Assembly (NCBI GenBank): GCA_038207625.1
Contig: JBBQZO010000002.1
Span: 124,001 to 188,000 of the forward strand
DNA from: JBBQZO01 sp038207625
Lineage (GTDB): Bacteria > Pseudomonadota > Gammaproteobacteria > Burkholderiales > Burkholderiaceae_D
Direction: 5' to 3'
DNA length: 64,000 nt
The notes under the pieces were generated by a model. That model searched no databases. It saw nothing but the letters and a program-made list of their open reading frames with translations, and was not told the DNA's origin. The first letter of the stretch is position 1. Every line of letters begins with the position of its first letter. This document shows, one piece after another, positions 15,802 through 24,479 of this stretch. The position numbers and the translations under genes are program-made.

Positions 15802-16476
15802 TTAGTTCTTGCCAACGAGAGTTCCGGTTGGCAGCTCAGTGAGTTCCGGCTGACCTTCCAGGCGGACAATCTTGGCGCCGGTCGCCTTTTCGATTGAACG
15901 AACGGTGTCGAGAATTGTCTTGTTCACCCACTGCTCTGGAGTACCGACCAAGGAGTTGGCAATGTCGCGTGAGACCTGATAGATGCCGCCTTCTGTTTTT
16001 TGGAACACGGCGTAGGTGTCGAGGTTGTAGCCCGCTTGATACTTGTACAAGCAGCTATACAGCGTCAAATTGCTGGAGCCAGAGATGTTGCGCTGCGCGC
16101 GCGACGTCCAGACAGCACCGTCGCAGCTGGCGGCTTTCATGCTGACCCCGCCATTTTGCATAGCGGCCATTTGCATCATGGCCCCCATACCGGTTCCAGC
16201 TAGCTTGGCACCAACATCGTCAATTTTGAATCGGCCAGCTTCAAGCGGTATGGTCTTGCCCATCTGCAGCGGCGACACCTGGTTGAGGTCACTCGTATTT
16301 TGTGTCAGACCGTCAGCTGCGGCCTTGGTCACCACGCTTATGTTAGCCGTCGTTTTGATATCAAAAATATGGTACATCTCGACAGTTGTACTGCGGTTGG
16401 CCAAATAGCTGTTGCCCGTGGCGCAACCAGTGAGTGCGACGATGACGGGAAGAACGACGAGAGCAATTTTTTTCAT
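15802..16476 (-). CDS. Putative lipoprotein (224 aa)
   Basis: The signal peptide MKKIALVVLPVIVALTGC has lipobox LTGC. The mature protein contains a Met- and Gly-rich middle (TGMGAMMQMAAMQNGGV), two cysteines that could form a disulfide (SCDGAVW and YSCLYKY), and a helical end. It is probably an envelope protein. Function unknown. It reads in the same direction as the lipoprotein downstream, but 350 bases separate them, so co-transcription is uncertain. Confidence 0.75.
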   Translation of the reverse strand: MKKIALVVLPVIVALTGCATGNSYLANRSTTVEMYHIFDIKTTANISVVTKAAADGLTQNTSDLNQVSPLQMGKTIPLEAGRFKIDDVGAKLAGTGMGAMMQMAAMQNGGVSMKAASCDGAVWTSRAQRNISGSSNLTLYSCLYKYQAGYNLDTYAVFQKTEGGIYQVSRDIANSLVGTPEQWVNKTILDTVRSIEKATGAKIVRLEGQPELTELPTGTLVGKN

Positions 16477-16949
16477 TTTTGGCCAATGTTAGTTGATTCA
16501 AATTGCCGGATGACAATTTGTCTGCACAAGAAGCATCCTATTGCTGACTGAAGCGCTGCGCCATGTCCGTGCGACGAGTCAATGGGTTTCCGGCATGAAT
16601 GAAGGAAAAATTGGCATTGGGCATCACTGCAGGGACGTCGGCGAGACTGTGGTCGGCAGAACGAATTCCCTGCGACCTACTCTGCTCCTGCTTCAAAGTC
16701 ACATAGCCAGGCTTTGACTCAATGTCAGATTTTCAAGCCTGAAACAGCGCCGCCTGGACGAACTGCGCCGACAGTCCCCTCCCCTCCTTCCGGCGCATCG
16801 CTCGGGCGCATTCATCAGTCACGTCCATCGCTGACGACATCACGCCCCATGGTCGCACCTCTCTTGCCACCACACGGCACATAAATTCGCAGAAAGGATA
16901 AAACCGGTTCCCTTGACTGGATTCCCTCACTCATTTTTGGAACCAGGTC
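16477..16949. other. Gene-free stretch
   Basis: No convincing ORF on either strand. It separates the minus-strand lipoproteins from the plus-strand frameshifted gene at 16950 and presumably holds divergent promoters that I cannot pinpoint. Confidence 0.4.
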
Positions 16950-17138
16950 ATGAACCCAGCAACCTCGAATTCACCTGCAAGTCCCCTCCAGCGCGACCAG
17001 TACGGCGCCCTTAGCCTGCATCAGGTCCTTTCGTCCGAAATGCAGACCCAGGTCTCGGTATTCCTGAACGACGCCGTCAAAGCTGGTCACCTGCCGCAGC
17101 CTTACATCACTAGCGGAAAAAGGAACTCGAGTGTCTAA
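16950..17138 (+). pseudogene. N-terminal part of a frameshifted gene
   Basis: A 62-residue frame that ends just past a run of five A at 17115-17119. The protein continues convincingly in the -1 frame (KELECLNLDIYDVLVFRGKV) into the ORF annotated at 17192, which by itself has no ATG. Joined, they would give about 260 residues. Either the gene is broken by a one-base indel in the A run, or expression needs a -1 frameshift. The zero-frame codons GGA AAA AGG are only a weak slippery site. Confidence 0.45.
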
Positions 17139-17191
17139 ACCTCGATATCTATGACGTCCTGGTTTTCCGCGGCAAGGTCAAGGCGCTTGTC

Positions 17192-17734
17192 GTGCAGGCT
17201 CGACGTTTCTGGAAACATCTCCGAAAAGGGTATACCCGCTCCGGCAAGGACTACTTCCTCGTTGCCCGCTCCGGCCGCAAATTTACGGCGCAGGAAGTCG
17301 AAAAATCCACCTGCGCAAAACGCGCGAAAAACACCACCGAGCTTGGACAGTTGGCTAAGCATTACCTCGGCAAATCCACCGTCGCGTGCAAGAAGCCGCA
17401 CGTGCCGGTTTCGACCGCCTTCAAAGTACTGGCGAAGACCGAGGACGGTCGCCTTGTAAGCGCCTATGACGACTCTGAATACAAAGTCGGAGTGTGGAGG
17501 TCGGAGGCCGCCCGGGCGGACCATGGCGGCGGATTCTATTATTACCTCGACGACACGCTTGCCATCAACGCTACCCAGCGCGGCACTACGTTCTCAACTA
17601 GCGTGGCGGCTGGAAAAGAATTGGTTCTTTGCGAGGTCGAAATCAAAGGTCGGGAGATTGAATATGGCGCCGGGAAATGGGCGGCGTCGCAGCTGCGCGT
17701 CATTTCGGAAATTGCGCCCGTAACCATAGATTGA
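17192..17734 (+). CDS. C-terminal part of the frameshifted gene, unknown family
   Basis: A basic N-terminal half (QARRFWKHLRKGYTRSGKDYF) leads into a beta-rich region with VSAYDDSEYKVGVW, DHGGGFYYYLDD, and KGREIEYGAGKWAASQLRVI. That last pattern recurs in uncharacterised phage- and island-encoded proteins with short repeated beta motifs; I know no function. The only usable in-frame start is GTG at 17192, which would cut the domain. I therefore think the natural product includes the 16950 segment. Confidence 0.55.
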   Translation: MQARRFWKHLRKGYTRSGKDYFLVARSGRKFTAQEVEKSTCAKRAKNTTELGQLAKHYLGKSTVACKKPHVPVSTAFKVLAKTEDGRLVSAYDDSEYKVGVWRSEAARADHGGGFYYYLDDTLAINATQRGTTFSTSVAAGKELVLCEVEIKGREIEYGAGKWAASQLRVISEIAPVTID

Positions 17735-18042
17735 TAGCTCTGCCTGCCCCGCCGTCCACGCAGCATGAAAGGTTATGTGCGGCGGCGGCGGTGGGCCTTG
17801 AGCGCCGCTCCCGTATTAATGGGTCTGACCGAGCGCACAGTCAGCAGCGTGATGGACGGGCATGGCGCCGACGCAACGCCCCTTCGCGGCCCGTAAAATT
17901 CCCATCGTCATGCACCCAAATGGCCCAGAAAACCGTCGCTGCCGCAAACACGGGATTCCAGCAGTTGCCAGCATGTCGGCGCGTCAATTCTGGGCGTGCG
18001 AAAAGCGTGCTTTCTGGTTGGTCCGAGACCCACGCGATTGAT

Positions 18043-18245
18043 ATAATCAGAACGGCTTGGCTAGTCTGGCTACACCGACTTGGCACCACGATGAAAATCG
18101 GGGCGCGACAACTTCGATAGGTGTGGATGCCTGCAGCGGCACACTCGAGGGGCTGGGAAGCGGGCTGGCGCGGGTTCAAGTCCCACTAGTCAATCCCCCC
18201 CTTCTCTTGCGACACTGGCGACGACGGAATACGCAGTGTCGGTTA
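18043..18245 (+). other. Possible small RNA with tRNA-like T arm
   Basis: The stretch 17735-18380 has no supported gene. TTGGTC and TATAAT, 18 bases apart (18019-18048), form a good promoter. Downstream, about 130 bases later, lies a T-arm-like GGGTTCAAGTCCC. The strands TTGGCTA (18057-18063) and TAGTCAA (about 18186-18192) could pair as an acceptor. An eight-pair stem CGACACTG/CAGTGTCG near 18210-18243 could end a transcript. The span is too long for a normal tRNA and I cannot fold D and anticodon arms, so this is only a candidate. Confidence 0.2.
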
Positions 18246-18380
18246 GCTTGAAGTCGGAACCGACAGCATTAGTTGTCGCATCACTGCGTCACGGCTGAGC
18301 CCCCAATCGCCCTATCCCCGTTCCCACGCCTGTGGCGACCACGTGCACTGCAGCCCCAAAATTTGAAAGACACATCGGCG

Positions 18381-19118
18381 ATGACACAACACCAAATTGA
18401 CTCCAACAGCTTGCGCGCTGAGCTACGAGGCCTGCCCCGTGGCAGCCTTCTCCTGATTGCCGAGCGGGCCCTGGAACTAGTCCCCCGGGACCAGCTGAAC
18501 GCGATGCTGTGTGATATCGTGCACATCAATGCGGCCCTTACCGACGCCGGCTCCATTCACGCCCGTCCAAACGACGCCTCGACCGCAATTGCGCCTTCAC
18601 TGCTCGACGAGGTGCGTCTGTTTCACCATGCGGCCATGAACGGGGATTTCTACGAGCACCTTGAAATCAGCAACAGGCGCCGACGGGAACAGTCAGGAGG
18701 CACGGACGCCTTTATCGCTGAGTTCGACCGGCTGATGCGCAAGTGCGTCGGCGCATCGGCCAGGGGTACTGAGCCTGCGCCACGTGACGGTCCTGGACAT
18801 GGATTGCGGGATTGCTTCGAACTGTTGTTTGCGCTACTCCGCCGCATCGACGAGGGCCACGACGACGTGCTGTTTTTTGCGAACGATGGCAGCTCACTCG
18901 ACGTTGGCGTTAATTGGCGCGTGGTACTGCCGGCGTATTTCGAGTGCCTGGCTGAGGCGGAGGCGTCGTCACCGGAGGAGTTTGCGCGTGCCGTGGATGA
19001 GGTCATCGCAGAGTTTGCGGTGCACGACCGGACACGTTTGATGGGCGCTGCACGCGCCGTCGCCAATGACGCGCAACGCGCTGCCTTGGCGAGCAAATTA
19101 GTGATGGCGTTGGCGTAG
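18381..19118 (+). CDS. Hypothetical protein (245 aa)
   Basis: Not recognised. It is almost entirely helical and acidic with Ala/Leu-rich helices (AERALELVPRDQLNAMLCDI, LLDEVRLFHHAAMNGDFYEH). I took ATG at 18381 rather than 18273, because the earlier part (Pro/Arg-rich) does not look like protein. No membrane segment or metal motif. It is converged upon by the minus-strand membrane gene at 19173. Confidence 0.65.
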   Translation: MTQHQIDSNSLRAELRGLPRGSLLLIAERALELVPRDQLNAMLCDIVHINAALTDAGSIHARPNDASTAIAPSLLDEVRLFHHAAMNGDFYEHLEISNRRRREQSGGTDAFIAEFDRLMRKCVGASARGTEPAPRDGPGHGLRDCFELLFALLRRIDEGHDDVLFFANDGSSLDVGVNWRVVLPAYFECLAEAEASSPEEFARAVDEVIAEFAVHDRTRLMGAARAVANDAQRAALASKLVMALA

Positions 19119-19172
19119 GAGAGGCGCGGACGAATGACCTCGGATTCGCCGGCATTGCATCAGAAGTGGCGC

Positions 19173-19601
19173 CTACAGCCGCTTCGCAGTCGGAGGAAAT
19201 CCCATGGTCGACGTGCCCCCGGATAGGCCGAGAGAACGCCTCCGTGGCCATGCGAGTCGAGCCGTCGCCAGCACGAAACCCAAGAACAGCACCTGCGCGA
19301 TGAACGCGTCCAATTGAATGCCGAATTTGGCAGCGACCCACGCATTGAGCGCCACGTCACTGCTGATGATGGCCACGGTCAGCATCACGCCGAGCCTTGG
19401 CCTTGCCAGCAGCAGAAAAGCGGCAAGCGGGTCGAGGAACGTCAGCGTGGTCCAGTATGCGCACACGAACAGGGGCATCCCACCGTAGTCCCAGCTCAGC
19501 CCGTGCTCGTAGAGCACGCGCCCATGGTTGACGCCGGCGCCGGCAAGGCAGATTGCGTAGATGATGCGAATTGTGAGTGGCGACGGCCGGAGGGTTCTCA
19601 T
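19173..19601 (-). CDS. Integral membrane protein (142 aa)
   Basis: Four hydrophobic helices are visible: IIYAICLAGAGVNHG, LFVCAYWTTLTFLDPLAAFLL, GVMLTVAIISSDVALNAWVA and FIAQVLFLGFVLATA. The layout is that of a small four-helix inner-membrane protein, common in Proteobacteria as uncharacterised proteins. It appears to be a single gene; the 250 bases beyond its start hold no gene that I can support. Confidence 0.65.
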   Translation of the reverse strand: MRTLRPSPLTIRIIYAICLAGAGVNHGRVLYEHGLSWDYGGMPLFVCAYWTTLTFLDPLAAFLLLARPRLGVMLTVAIISSDVALNAWVAAKFGIQLDAFIAQVLFLGFVLATARLAWPRRRSLGLSGGTSTMGFPPTAKRL

Positions 19602-19853
19602 GGAGCAAGTCTATCAAGGTCCGGGCCGGGGCGGTAGGTCGAAATTCCGCCGGCACAGGTTGGCCGGCGCAGCAGGCGTGACGTGGCGACGTGACAGACG
19701 TCGGGCGGATATTACCAACCCGTTGGCCTTGGTCGAAGCAGCCCGTAAAATCATGTGAACGAGCCCTTGGGCCGCCACGGCTTCAGCCATGGGCCGCGAG
19801 TGAGGCTGGTCGTGACGGGCGGCTATCGCCCCATAGCAGTCGTTGCGGTTTTC

Positions 19854-20081
19854 CTATTGTCGCGGCGTGGACTTCCCAAGACGGATTGCGTAGAAGGTAG
19901 AACAAGCACTTCCGATAAGGCTTAATACCATGATAGCCCCCCAAAACCTAAGGTTCTGCAAAGCACGCTCCCCGACATAAATGCTGCCCGCTTGGAGGAT
20001 GCCCATTGCAGAATAAAGCGCAACCAGAAGCATTAGTGCTGTGGCCCACCAGCAGCGAATTCGTTTCGCGTTAAGAGTCAT
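19854..20081 (-). CDS. Small membrane protein with two helices (75 aa)
   Basis: Two hydrophobic spans (ATALMLLVALYSAMGIL and GAIMVLSLIGSACSTFYA) separated by a short polar loop. It is the last of five short minus-strand genes (19854-21805), each preceded by a copy of one GGCC-centred repeat. Unknown function. Confidence 0.6.
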   Translation of the reverse strand: MTLNAKRIRCWWATALMLLVALYSAMGILQAGSIYVGERALQNLRFWGAIMVLSLIGSACSTFYAIRLGKSTPRQ

Positions 20082-20127
20082 AGGTAACGTTCAAGTTGTG
20101 AGGGCGTTGTGAAATTTCCGATTGGGC

Positions 20128-20154
20128 GGCCGCTATTGGCCGTTTGCTGACAGG
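20128..20154 (-). repeat. Cassette-type intergenic repeat, copy a
   Basis: On the minus strand it begins about CTGTCAGCAAACGGCCAATA and lies 47 bases upstream of the 20081 start. It shares the consensus GTCAGCAATCGGCCAANAGC with copies at 20494, 21053, 21490 and 21833. Confidence 0.6.
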
Positions 20155-20170
20155 CCTGCGTCTTCTGAAG

Positions 20171-20464
20171 TTACTCGTATATTTTTCCGCAGTATAAAAA
20201 TGTCGCAAAGCGTAACCACGGGTTGGACGGCAATAGCCCTTGAGAGATACCGAGGTTGCTTGCTTCTCCCCACGCAACAGCGCCTTCGAGAAAGGCGTCA
20301 ATCGAAGTGTTCGCCCATCCATTGGCGTCTGCACTGTAGGGCAGGCTTGGGGAAATCTTCTCCTTTTCCAGAGAGTCAACTCGGTCCGCTGCCAGCGCAC
20401 TCACGAATGCCAAGAAAGAATATTCATCATTTACGTCATTAAGTAGGTCGTCTAAATCTTGCAT
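20171..20464 (-). CDS. DUF7660-like protein (97 aa)
   Basis: A short acidic protein with the plan of the DUF7660 family: N-terminal DEYSFLAFVSALAADR, a central GWANTSIDAFLEGAVAWGE, and the C-terminal NPWLRFATFLYCGKIYE. The family is widespread, and members often stand near immunity or toxin genes; its function is not established. It is preceded 30 bases upstream by repeat copy b. Confidence 0.65.
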   Translation of the reverse strand: MQDLDDLLNDVNDEYSFLAFVSALAADRVDSLEKEKISPSLPYSADANGWANTSIDAFLEGAVAWGEASNLGISQGLLPSNPWLRFATFLYCGKIYE

Positions 20465-20493
20465 GGCGATAGCTTAAAAAATAGTGTGTCGAA

Positions 20494-20517
20494 ATGGCTG
20501 CTTTTGGCTGAAAGCCG
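20494..20517 (-). repeat. Cassette-type intergenic repeat, copy b (diverged)
   Basis: The minus strand reads CGGCTTTCAGCCAAAAGCAG, matching the consensus with several changes. It ends 30 bases before the ATG at 20464. Confidence 0.4.
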
Positions 20518-20535
20518 ATATTGAACAGGAGATTA

Positions 20536-20994
20536 TTAATTTTTTGGACAAGGCGGACACTGTTTCATGGTGCGGCTAAAATTTCTAATAGCAGCTAATT
20601 CGACTTTCGCATCGGAAGACGCACACCAATCCCGATGAAGCAAGACCATTTTTCCACTTTTTGAAATGTCGCCATTGACGACTGTCATTAGTTCTCCCGG
20701 CGGTGACACCTTAAACGAGATATGACCGCCAATTTCATCAATTTTCAAGTCATCGGCGAGAATAGGTAATCCCAAGACACCGCTCGCCGTCTCGTAAAGC
20801 AAGCTATCACCCTCTGGAAATCGGAGCAACGTAATCCGATTGCCCGCAGTATCGCCGCTCTCTGTCTCTATGCAAAGATTTGAATATACGAATACTCCGT
20901 GACGCGCAATTCCAGCGCCAGCGGCTGGGCTACTGCACGCTCCCACCAGTAAGAGAAATTCAAGGGCTCGAGTGATGATACGATGAAATAACAT
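20536..20994 (-). CDS. Putative lipoprotein (152 aa)
   Basis: I chose ATG at 20994 (MLFHRIITRALEFLLLVGAC), which gives a signal peptide ending in lipobox VGAC followed by SSP. The mature domain is beta-rich (RITLLRFPEGDSLLYETASG, HISFKVSPPGELMTVV) with three later cysteines and a C-terminal CPPCP. Function unknown. It has its own upstream copy of the GGCC repeat. Confidence 0.6.
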   Translation of the reverse strand: MLFHRIITRALEFLLLVGACSSPAAGAGIARHGVFVYSNLCIETESGDTAGNRITLLRFPEGDSLLYETASGVLGLPILADDLKIDEIGGHISFKVSPPGELMTVVNGDISKSGKMVLLHRDWCASSDAKVELAAIRNFSRTMKQCPPCPKN

Positions 20995-21052
20995 AAAATC
21001 AGACAAATAAAATTTGTGGGTAACTGTTGCAAGTCATCAGGAGTTCAGTCAA

Positions 21053-21103
21053 ATGACCGCTCTTGGCCGATTGCTGTCGATTGCTGTCGATTGCTGTCGA
21101 TTG
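21053..21103 (-). repeat. Intergenic repeat copy c with tandem decamer expansion
   Basis: The motif here is ATGACCGCTCTTGGCCGATT, followed directly by three tandem decamers CGATTGCTGT (21068-21097) and a partial fourth. The expansion starts inside the GGCC repeat's own sequence, as if one arm had been multiplied by slippage. Confidence 0.65.
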
Positions 21104-21132
21104 TACTTGAGCGAAGGCCAATTCGGATATTT

Positions 21133-21462
21133 TCATCCCAAAGGGGAATTAGATGGTTTGGATTTTTTCCGCTCCCCAGTCCACCATCCCATTTTTTGGC
21201 TAGCGCTGTCGGCTATATTTTGCTTCTCTCGGTCTAAATCAGGTCTGTAAGGAGAAACCTTCAAAAAAGCGGTACCAAATCCTAGAGCGAAAACCGAAAC
21301 CAGAAAGTTACCAAATGCGTCGACACCCGGAGTAGCTAGCGGAGCGCCAGAACATTGGAGAATTGCCGTAATCAGGAATGCTACACCTACGAGTAATGCC
21401 ATAAGCCCGAATAGCCTAGCGAAAATATTGAACGTCCGCCAATGCAATGTTTCGTATCTCAT
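21133..21462 (-). CDS. Membrane protein with two helices (109 aa)
   Basis: Hydrophobic spans are LMALLVGVAFLITAIL and FLVSVFALGFGTAFL, with a polar C-terminal tail ending in KKSKPSNSPLG. No family was recognised. Repeat copy d lies 28 bases upstream of its start. Confidence 0.65.
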   Translation of the reverse strand: MRYETLHWRTFNIFARLFGLMALLVGVAFLITAILQCSGAPLATPGVDAFGNFLVSVFALGFGTAFLKVSPYRPDLDREKQNIADSASQKMGWWTGERKKSKPSNSPLG

Positions 21463-21489
21463 TTTAGTAATTTATCCGAATAAGTGTGC

Positions 21490-21515
21490 ATTACTGCTAT
21501 TGGCCGAAATCAGAC
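21490..21515 (-). repeat. Cassette-type intergenic repeat, copy d
   Basis: The minus strand reads GTCTGATTTCGGCCAATAGC, 28 bases before the ATG at 21462 and directly at the stop of the 21515 gene. Confidence 0.55.
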
Positions 21516-21805
21516 TACTGGACCTGTTCTCGATATCGCTTGAAAAACCATGCGCTGCCCCACAAAATCAGTGGCAGGCTTAACACCAAGAAAATTCCCG
21601 TGAGACTCCACGGCATGGCTACCGTTTCTTCTGCGCCATTGGAGAATGACGACACAATGCGTGTCGCAAAGAACCACATCATCACTTCGAACAATAAAAC
21701 TGGTGTCCAAACCTTGCGGTGTCCCTGACCAACGATTGCATACGAAACACCACCAATAAACACAAATACCAGTGTTAGAAAAAATACGACAACATAGAGG
21801 AGCAT
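21515..21805 (-). CDS. Membrane protein with three helices (96 aa)
   Basis: Three hydrophobic spans: LLYVVVFFLTLVFVFIGGV, VLLFEVMMWFFATRIV and LTGIFLVLSLPLILWGSAWF, ending in a basic KRYREQVQ tail. No family was recognised. It heads the run of five repeat-preceded genes. Confidence 0.65.
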   Translation of the reverse strand: MLLYVVVFFLTLVFVFIGGVSYAIVGQGHRKVWTPVLLFEVMMWFFATRIVSSFSNGAEETVAMPWSLTGIFLVLSLPLILWGSAWFFKRYREQVQ

Positions 21806-21832
21806 ATTAATTATTCCATGTCATAGCCCAAA

Positions 21833-21860
21833 CGGCGGCTTCTTTGGCCGATTGCTGACG
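21833..21860 (-). repeat. Cassette-type intergenic repeat, copy e
   Basis: The minus strand reads CGTCAGCAATCGGCCAAAGA, 28 bases before the ATG at 21805. It is the closest copy to the consensus. Confidence 0.6.
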
Positions 21861-22002
21861 CTCGGCAACCTCAGTCGTACTGCATCCATTCACGCGAAGG
21901 AGTTAAAATCACCCCAATCTGAAAATGCACACTGGCGTCAATTAAACAAACAACTCGTGTGCCATCCGGTTAGAATTCGTCAATCGTTTGCATTCCCTCT
22001 CG

Positions 22003-22030
22003 CCAACATGTTACATTGCGCGTATATTCA
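22003..22030 (+). promoter_or_regulatory. 28-bp block shared by both H-NS genes (copy 1)
   Basis: Bases 22003-22030 are identical to 25964-25991. The block ends 40 bases before the ATG and contains TATATT, a possible -10, but no good -35 at 17 bases. Conservation of the block with the gene suggests a promoter or autoregulatory site. Confidence 0.6.
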
Positions 22031-22070
22031 ATCGCAGTCTTAAACCCCCACCCACCCTATTGGAGACACC

Positions 22071-22364
22071 ATGACGTCATATGCAGAGTATGTTGAACAA
22101 ATTGCAAAATTGCAAGCACTCGCTGAAGCCGCCCGCAAAGATGAAATCAATGGCGCAATTCAGAAAATCAAGGACCTCATGCAACTGCACGGGGTTACGG
22201 TAAATGACCTCGCCTCCGGCACCCGTGCGAAATCGACAAAAGCCAAGGGCACAGTCGCCCCACAATTCAAGAACCCAGAAACTGGTGAGACCTGGACTGG
22301 CCGTGGCCGTGCACCGCTGTGGCTTGCAGGTAAGGACAAAGAAGCGTTCCGCATCGTCCCTTAA
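22071..22364 (+). CDS. H-NS family nucleoid protein (copy 1)
   Basis: A 97-residue beta-proteobacterial-type H-NS protein. The N-terminal helix (AEYVEQIAKLQALAEAARKD) serves in dimerisation, a Lys/Ser/Thr linker follows, and the C-terminal DNA-binding domain has the core TWTGRGRAPLW. These proteins bind AT-rich DNA and silence horizontally acquired genes. GGAG lies before the ATG. A close paralogue with the same upstream block is encoded at 26023. Its position beside the AT-richest part of the window fits a role as local silencer. Confidence 0.9.
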   Translation: MTSYAEYVEQIAKLQALAEAARKDEINGAIQKIKDLMQLHGVTVNDLASGTRAKSTKAKGTVAPQFKNPETGETWTGRGRAPLWLAGKDKEAFRIVP

Positions 22365-22863
22365 TGGTTGAGAGCGGCCGGTATAGGTGAAAATGTCGCG
22401 CATTCCTCAACTGGGAGTCCGAGCTGAAGCGAGGTAATTTTGGTCTAAATTCCGGACGTTCAATCCCTCGTTGAATCGCAGGCCATTCGCCTAACGGGGC
22501 GAGGCTCGCTTTCAACGGGGAGCCGATGGTTTGGATTGATGCCCTTAGATTGATGCAGCTGAATTGGTGGTCCGCCACCGAATACTGAGTGTCGCCGGCG
22601 CGCCTTTGGTCTTTACGGCAACCTGCGAACCTGGGATATGCGATAGCCCTCCCAGTCTGGCCAACGGGCTTTTCTCTTGGTCGGCTCGAACACAATACCC
22701 GCGCTGCAGACGCCGCGCACAACGGGCCAGCTGCCGCTAAGGCGGCGTCACGACGCACCCACTCCCGCGCCGGACAAGACGACGTTGGCCACTTTCGAAC
22801 CACTTGGGCCCCAGCATTTAGGCATCCTCACTTGGCGGACCTACAGACCTGTAGACCTGCCTC
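22365..22863. other. Gene-free stretch after H-NS copy 1
   Basis: No ORF that I can support. Near 22842-22863, TACAGACCTGTA forms a small palindrome followed by another GACCTG. No obvious terminator directly follows the H-NS gene. Confidence 0.4.
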
Positions 22864-23109
22864 CTATTCCGATGTCTCTCTGATGCGCTTGCCCCATCCG
22901 TGCCACTCGTGCTGACACTGCAGGCACTTGGTATCAATCAACTCCTCTTCCCAGTCCCACCTGGGACCAGCGCCGCCGAGCACGACGCTACCATCCGCCA
23001 GCGCACTGCGAAGAAACTCGCTCAGTCTGTCTACGCTGCCGTAAACGATATCCACCCCGCTGAGCTGCCTGCAGCTTGGGCATTTCTGCTTCTCTTGCCA
23101 TTCCTTCAT
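22864..23109 (-). CDS. Small zinc-ribbon protein (81 aa)
   Basis: ATG at 23109 has a GGAGGGGAG run ahead of it, so the longer frame to 23217 is rejected. The product has CPSC near residue 10 and CLQC near residue 64, a spacing that fits a zinc ribbon split by a loop (FLRSALADGSVVLGGAGPRW). Proteins of this shape are common unknowns in Proteobacteria. Confidence 0.65.
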   Translation of the reverse strand: MKEWQEKQKCPSCRQLSGVDIVYGSVDRLSEFLRSALADGSVVLGGAGPRWDWEEELIDTKCLQCQHEWHGWGKRIRETSE

Positions 23110-23600
23110 CTCGATTCTCCCCTCCAAATTAGCCACCAATGGGAAAAAATAGCAGACCTTCGTGACCTGGTCGTGACGGTGTTTGCGGTCGTGTGCGTGT
23201 ACTTCACATTGGCACACAAGCTATCAACCGAAACGACAATTCCATGCATTTCCCGCGCAGGTGGCACCTACTATTAAAGCGGCTGAAGCTGGGAATGGCA
23301 AGCAACGATACAAAAAAAATCATCGCCGTCCATGATGGGCAACACGGCCTTGTTCGCGTGGACGGATTGGGCCGACTGCCTGTGGCCACCCGGCAATGGA
23401 GGTCTGAGCGATGAGGTCGCAGCGTTTGATATAGATTGACGACGAAAATCAATATACATTCAATTACGAAAGTCTATCTTCGCATTTCCTCCTAGCAATC
23501 TTCGCGTCAATCCAAGAGACCAGACCATGAGTGGCACGCGAAAATTGGGTCAAAGGCCAAACAACATCCACGAGGTCAAGAGAACCGGAAACCGCGCCAT
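23110..23600. other. Gene-free stretch
   Basis: Several short frames but none with a ribosome site and protein-like composition. There is a TATATAGATTGACG-like AT patch at about 23430-23460. Confidence 0.35.
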
Positions 23601-24287
23601 TTATTGCGAAGCATTGTTGAAATTTCTGATAACTCGGTATCTAATTTTCTGGTTTGTTGCCTCAAGGACTTCTAGCTGAGCTCCTTTGTAGCCGATGACG
23701 GGAGATTCAGAGAGGTCATATTCGACATTATTATTGAAAGCTGGCCTAGCAAGATTTCCTGAGAACTCCCTATAGCCAATGTTGATTTTGTTACCAACTT
23801 TACCGTTGTAGATGAGCGTTTGCTGAAAAGAATCCTGCGTAAGCACTGCCTTCTTTGAGTGCTCGAAGTTCACATCGCTTGCACATGACGTAGCGTTAAA
23901 TACTGTTACCACGCACAGCGACTTGCTGTCTTTTTTCGTCATAACACTCTTCCATGCGTCCGCCAAGGCCGCCTTCCCCACATTGCCAGCCTCATCTCCT
24001 CCACCAGGTAAGAAATACTCCGCGCCTTCATCCTCTCCGTGCTTGAGATAATAACCTGCAAACAAACTATAGGCCCAACTTACATCAGTCTTCATTGGAA
24101 GATAAATGGCATCGTGCTCTTTATATTTCCCCTGCCGCATCAATACATCACCGACATTGCTAACTTGATTCGTATTGAGAGGTGGTTCGCTAATTGCCGT
24201 TATTTTTGGCATGTAGTTGTATTTTGGAGACGCACAGCCAGCTATAGCTAGCACACCAAACAGTACAACAAAGTGAAATCTATTCAT
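23601..24287 (-). CDS. Putative lipoprotein (228 aa)
   Basis: The signal peptide FHFVVLFGVLAIAGCAS has lipobox IAGC. The mature part includes VLMRQGKYKEHDAIYLPMK, two cysteines (LCVVTVFNATSCA) and a beta-rich end. It looks like an envelope protein with one beta domain; no family was recognised. A diverged GGCC-type repeat (about 24318-24348) lies upstream. Confidence 0.7.
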   Translation of the reverse strand: MNRFHFVVLFGVLAIAGCASPKYNYMPKITAISEPPLNTNQVSNVGDVLMRQGKYKEHDAIYLPMKTDVSWAYSLFAGYYLKHGEDEGAEYFLPGGGDEAGNVGKAALADAWKSVMTKKDSKSLCVVTVFNATSCASDVNFEHSKKAVLTQDSFQQTLIYNGKVGNKINIGYREFSGNLARPAFNNNVEYDLSESPVIGYKGAQLEVLEATNQKIRYRVIRNFNNASQ

Positions 24288-24479
24288 TTTTATCTTCTAG
24301 TTAAAATTACAATCTCTCAAATGGCCACGACCGGCCAGAACGGGTCAGATTAATCAAGATATCAAAACACGGCAATACAATAATAAGTACTAAAGGTAGG
24401 AAAATAGAAAAAAATACCGGAAGTCAAAATTCCAACTCCCACACTCATGAACCAAACAACTAAAAGTCACCTAATATTT

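Noticed and set aside
18160..18195. tRNA gene at the T-arm-like sequence
   Set aside because: Acceptor-like ends are about 135 bases apart and no D or anticodon arm could be fitted.
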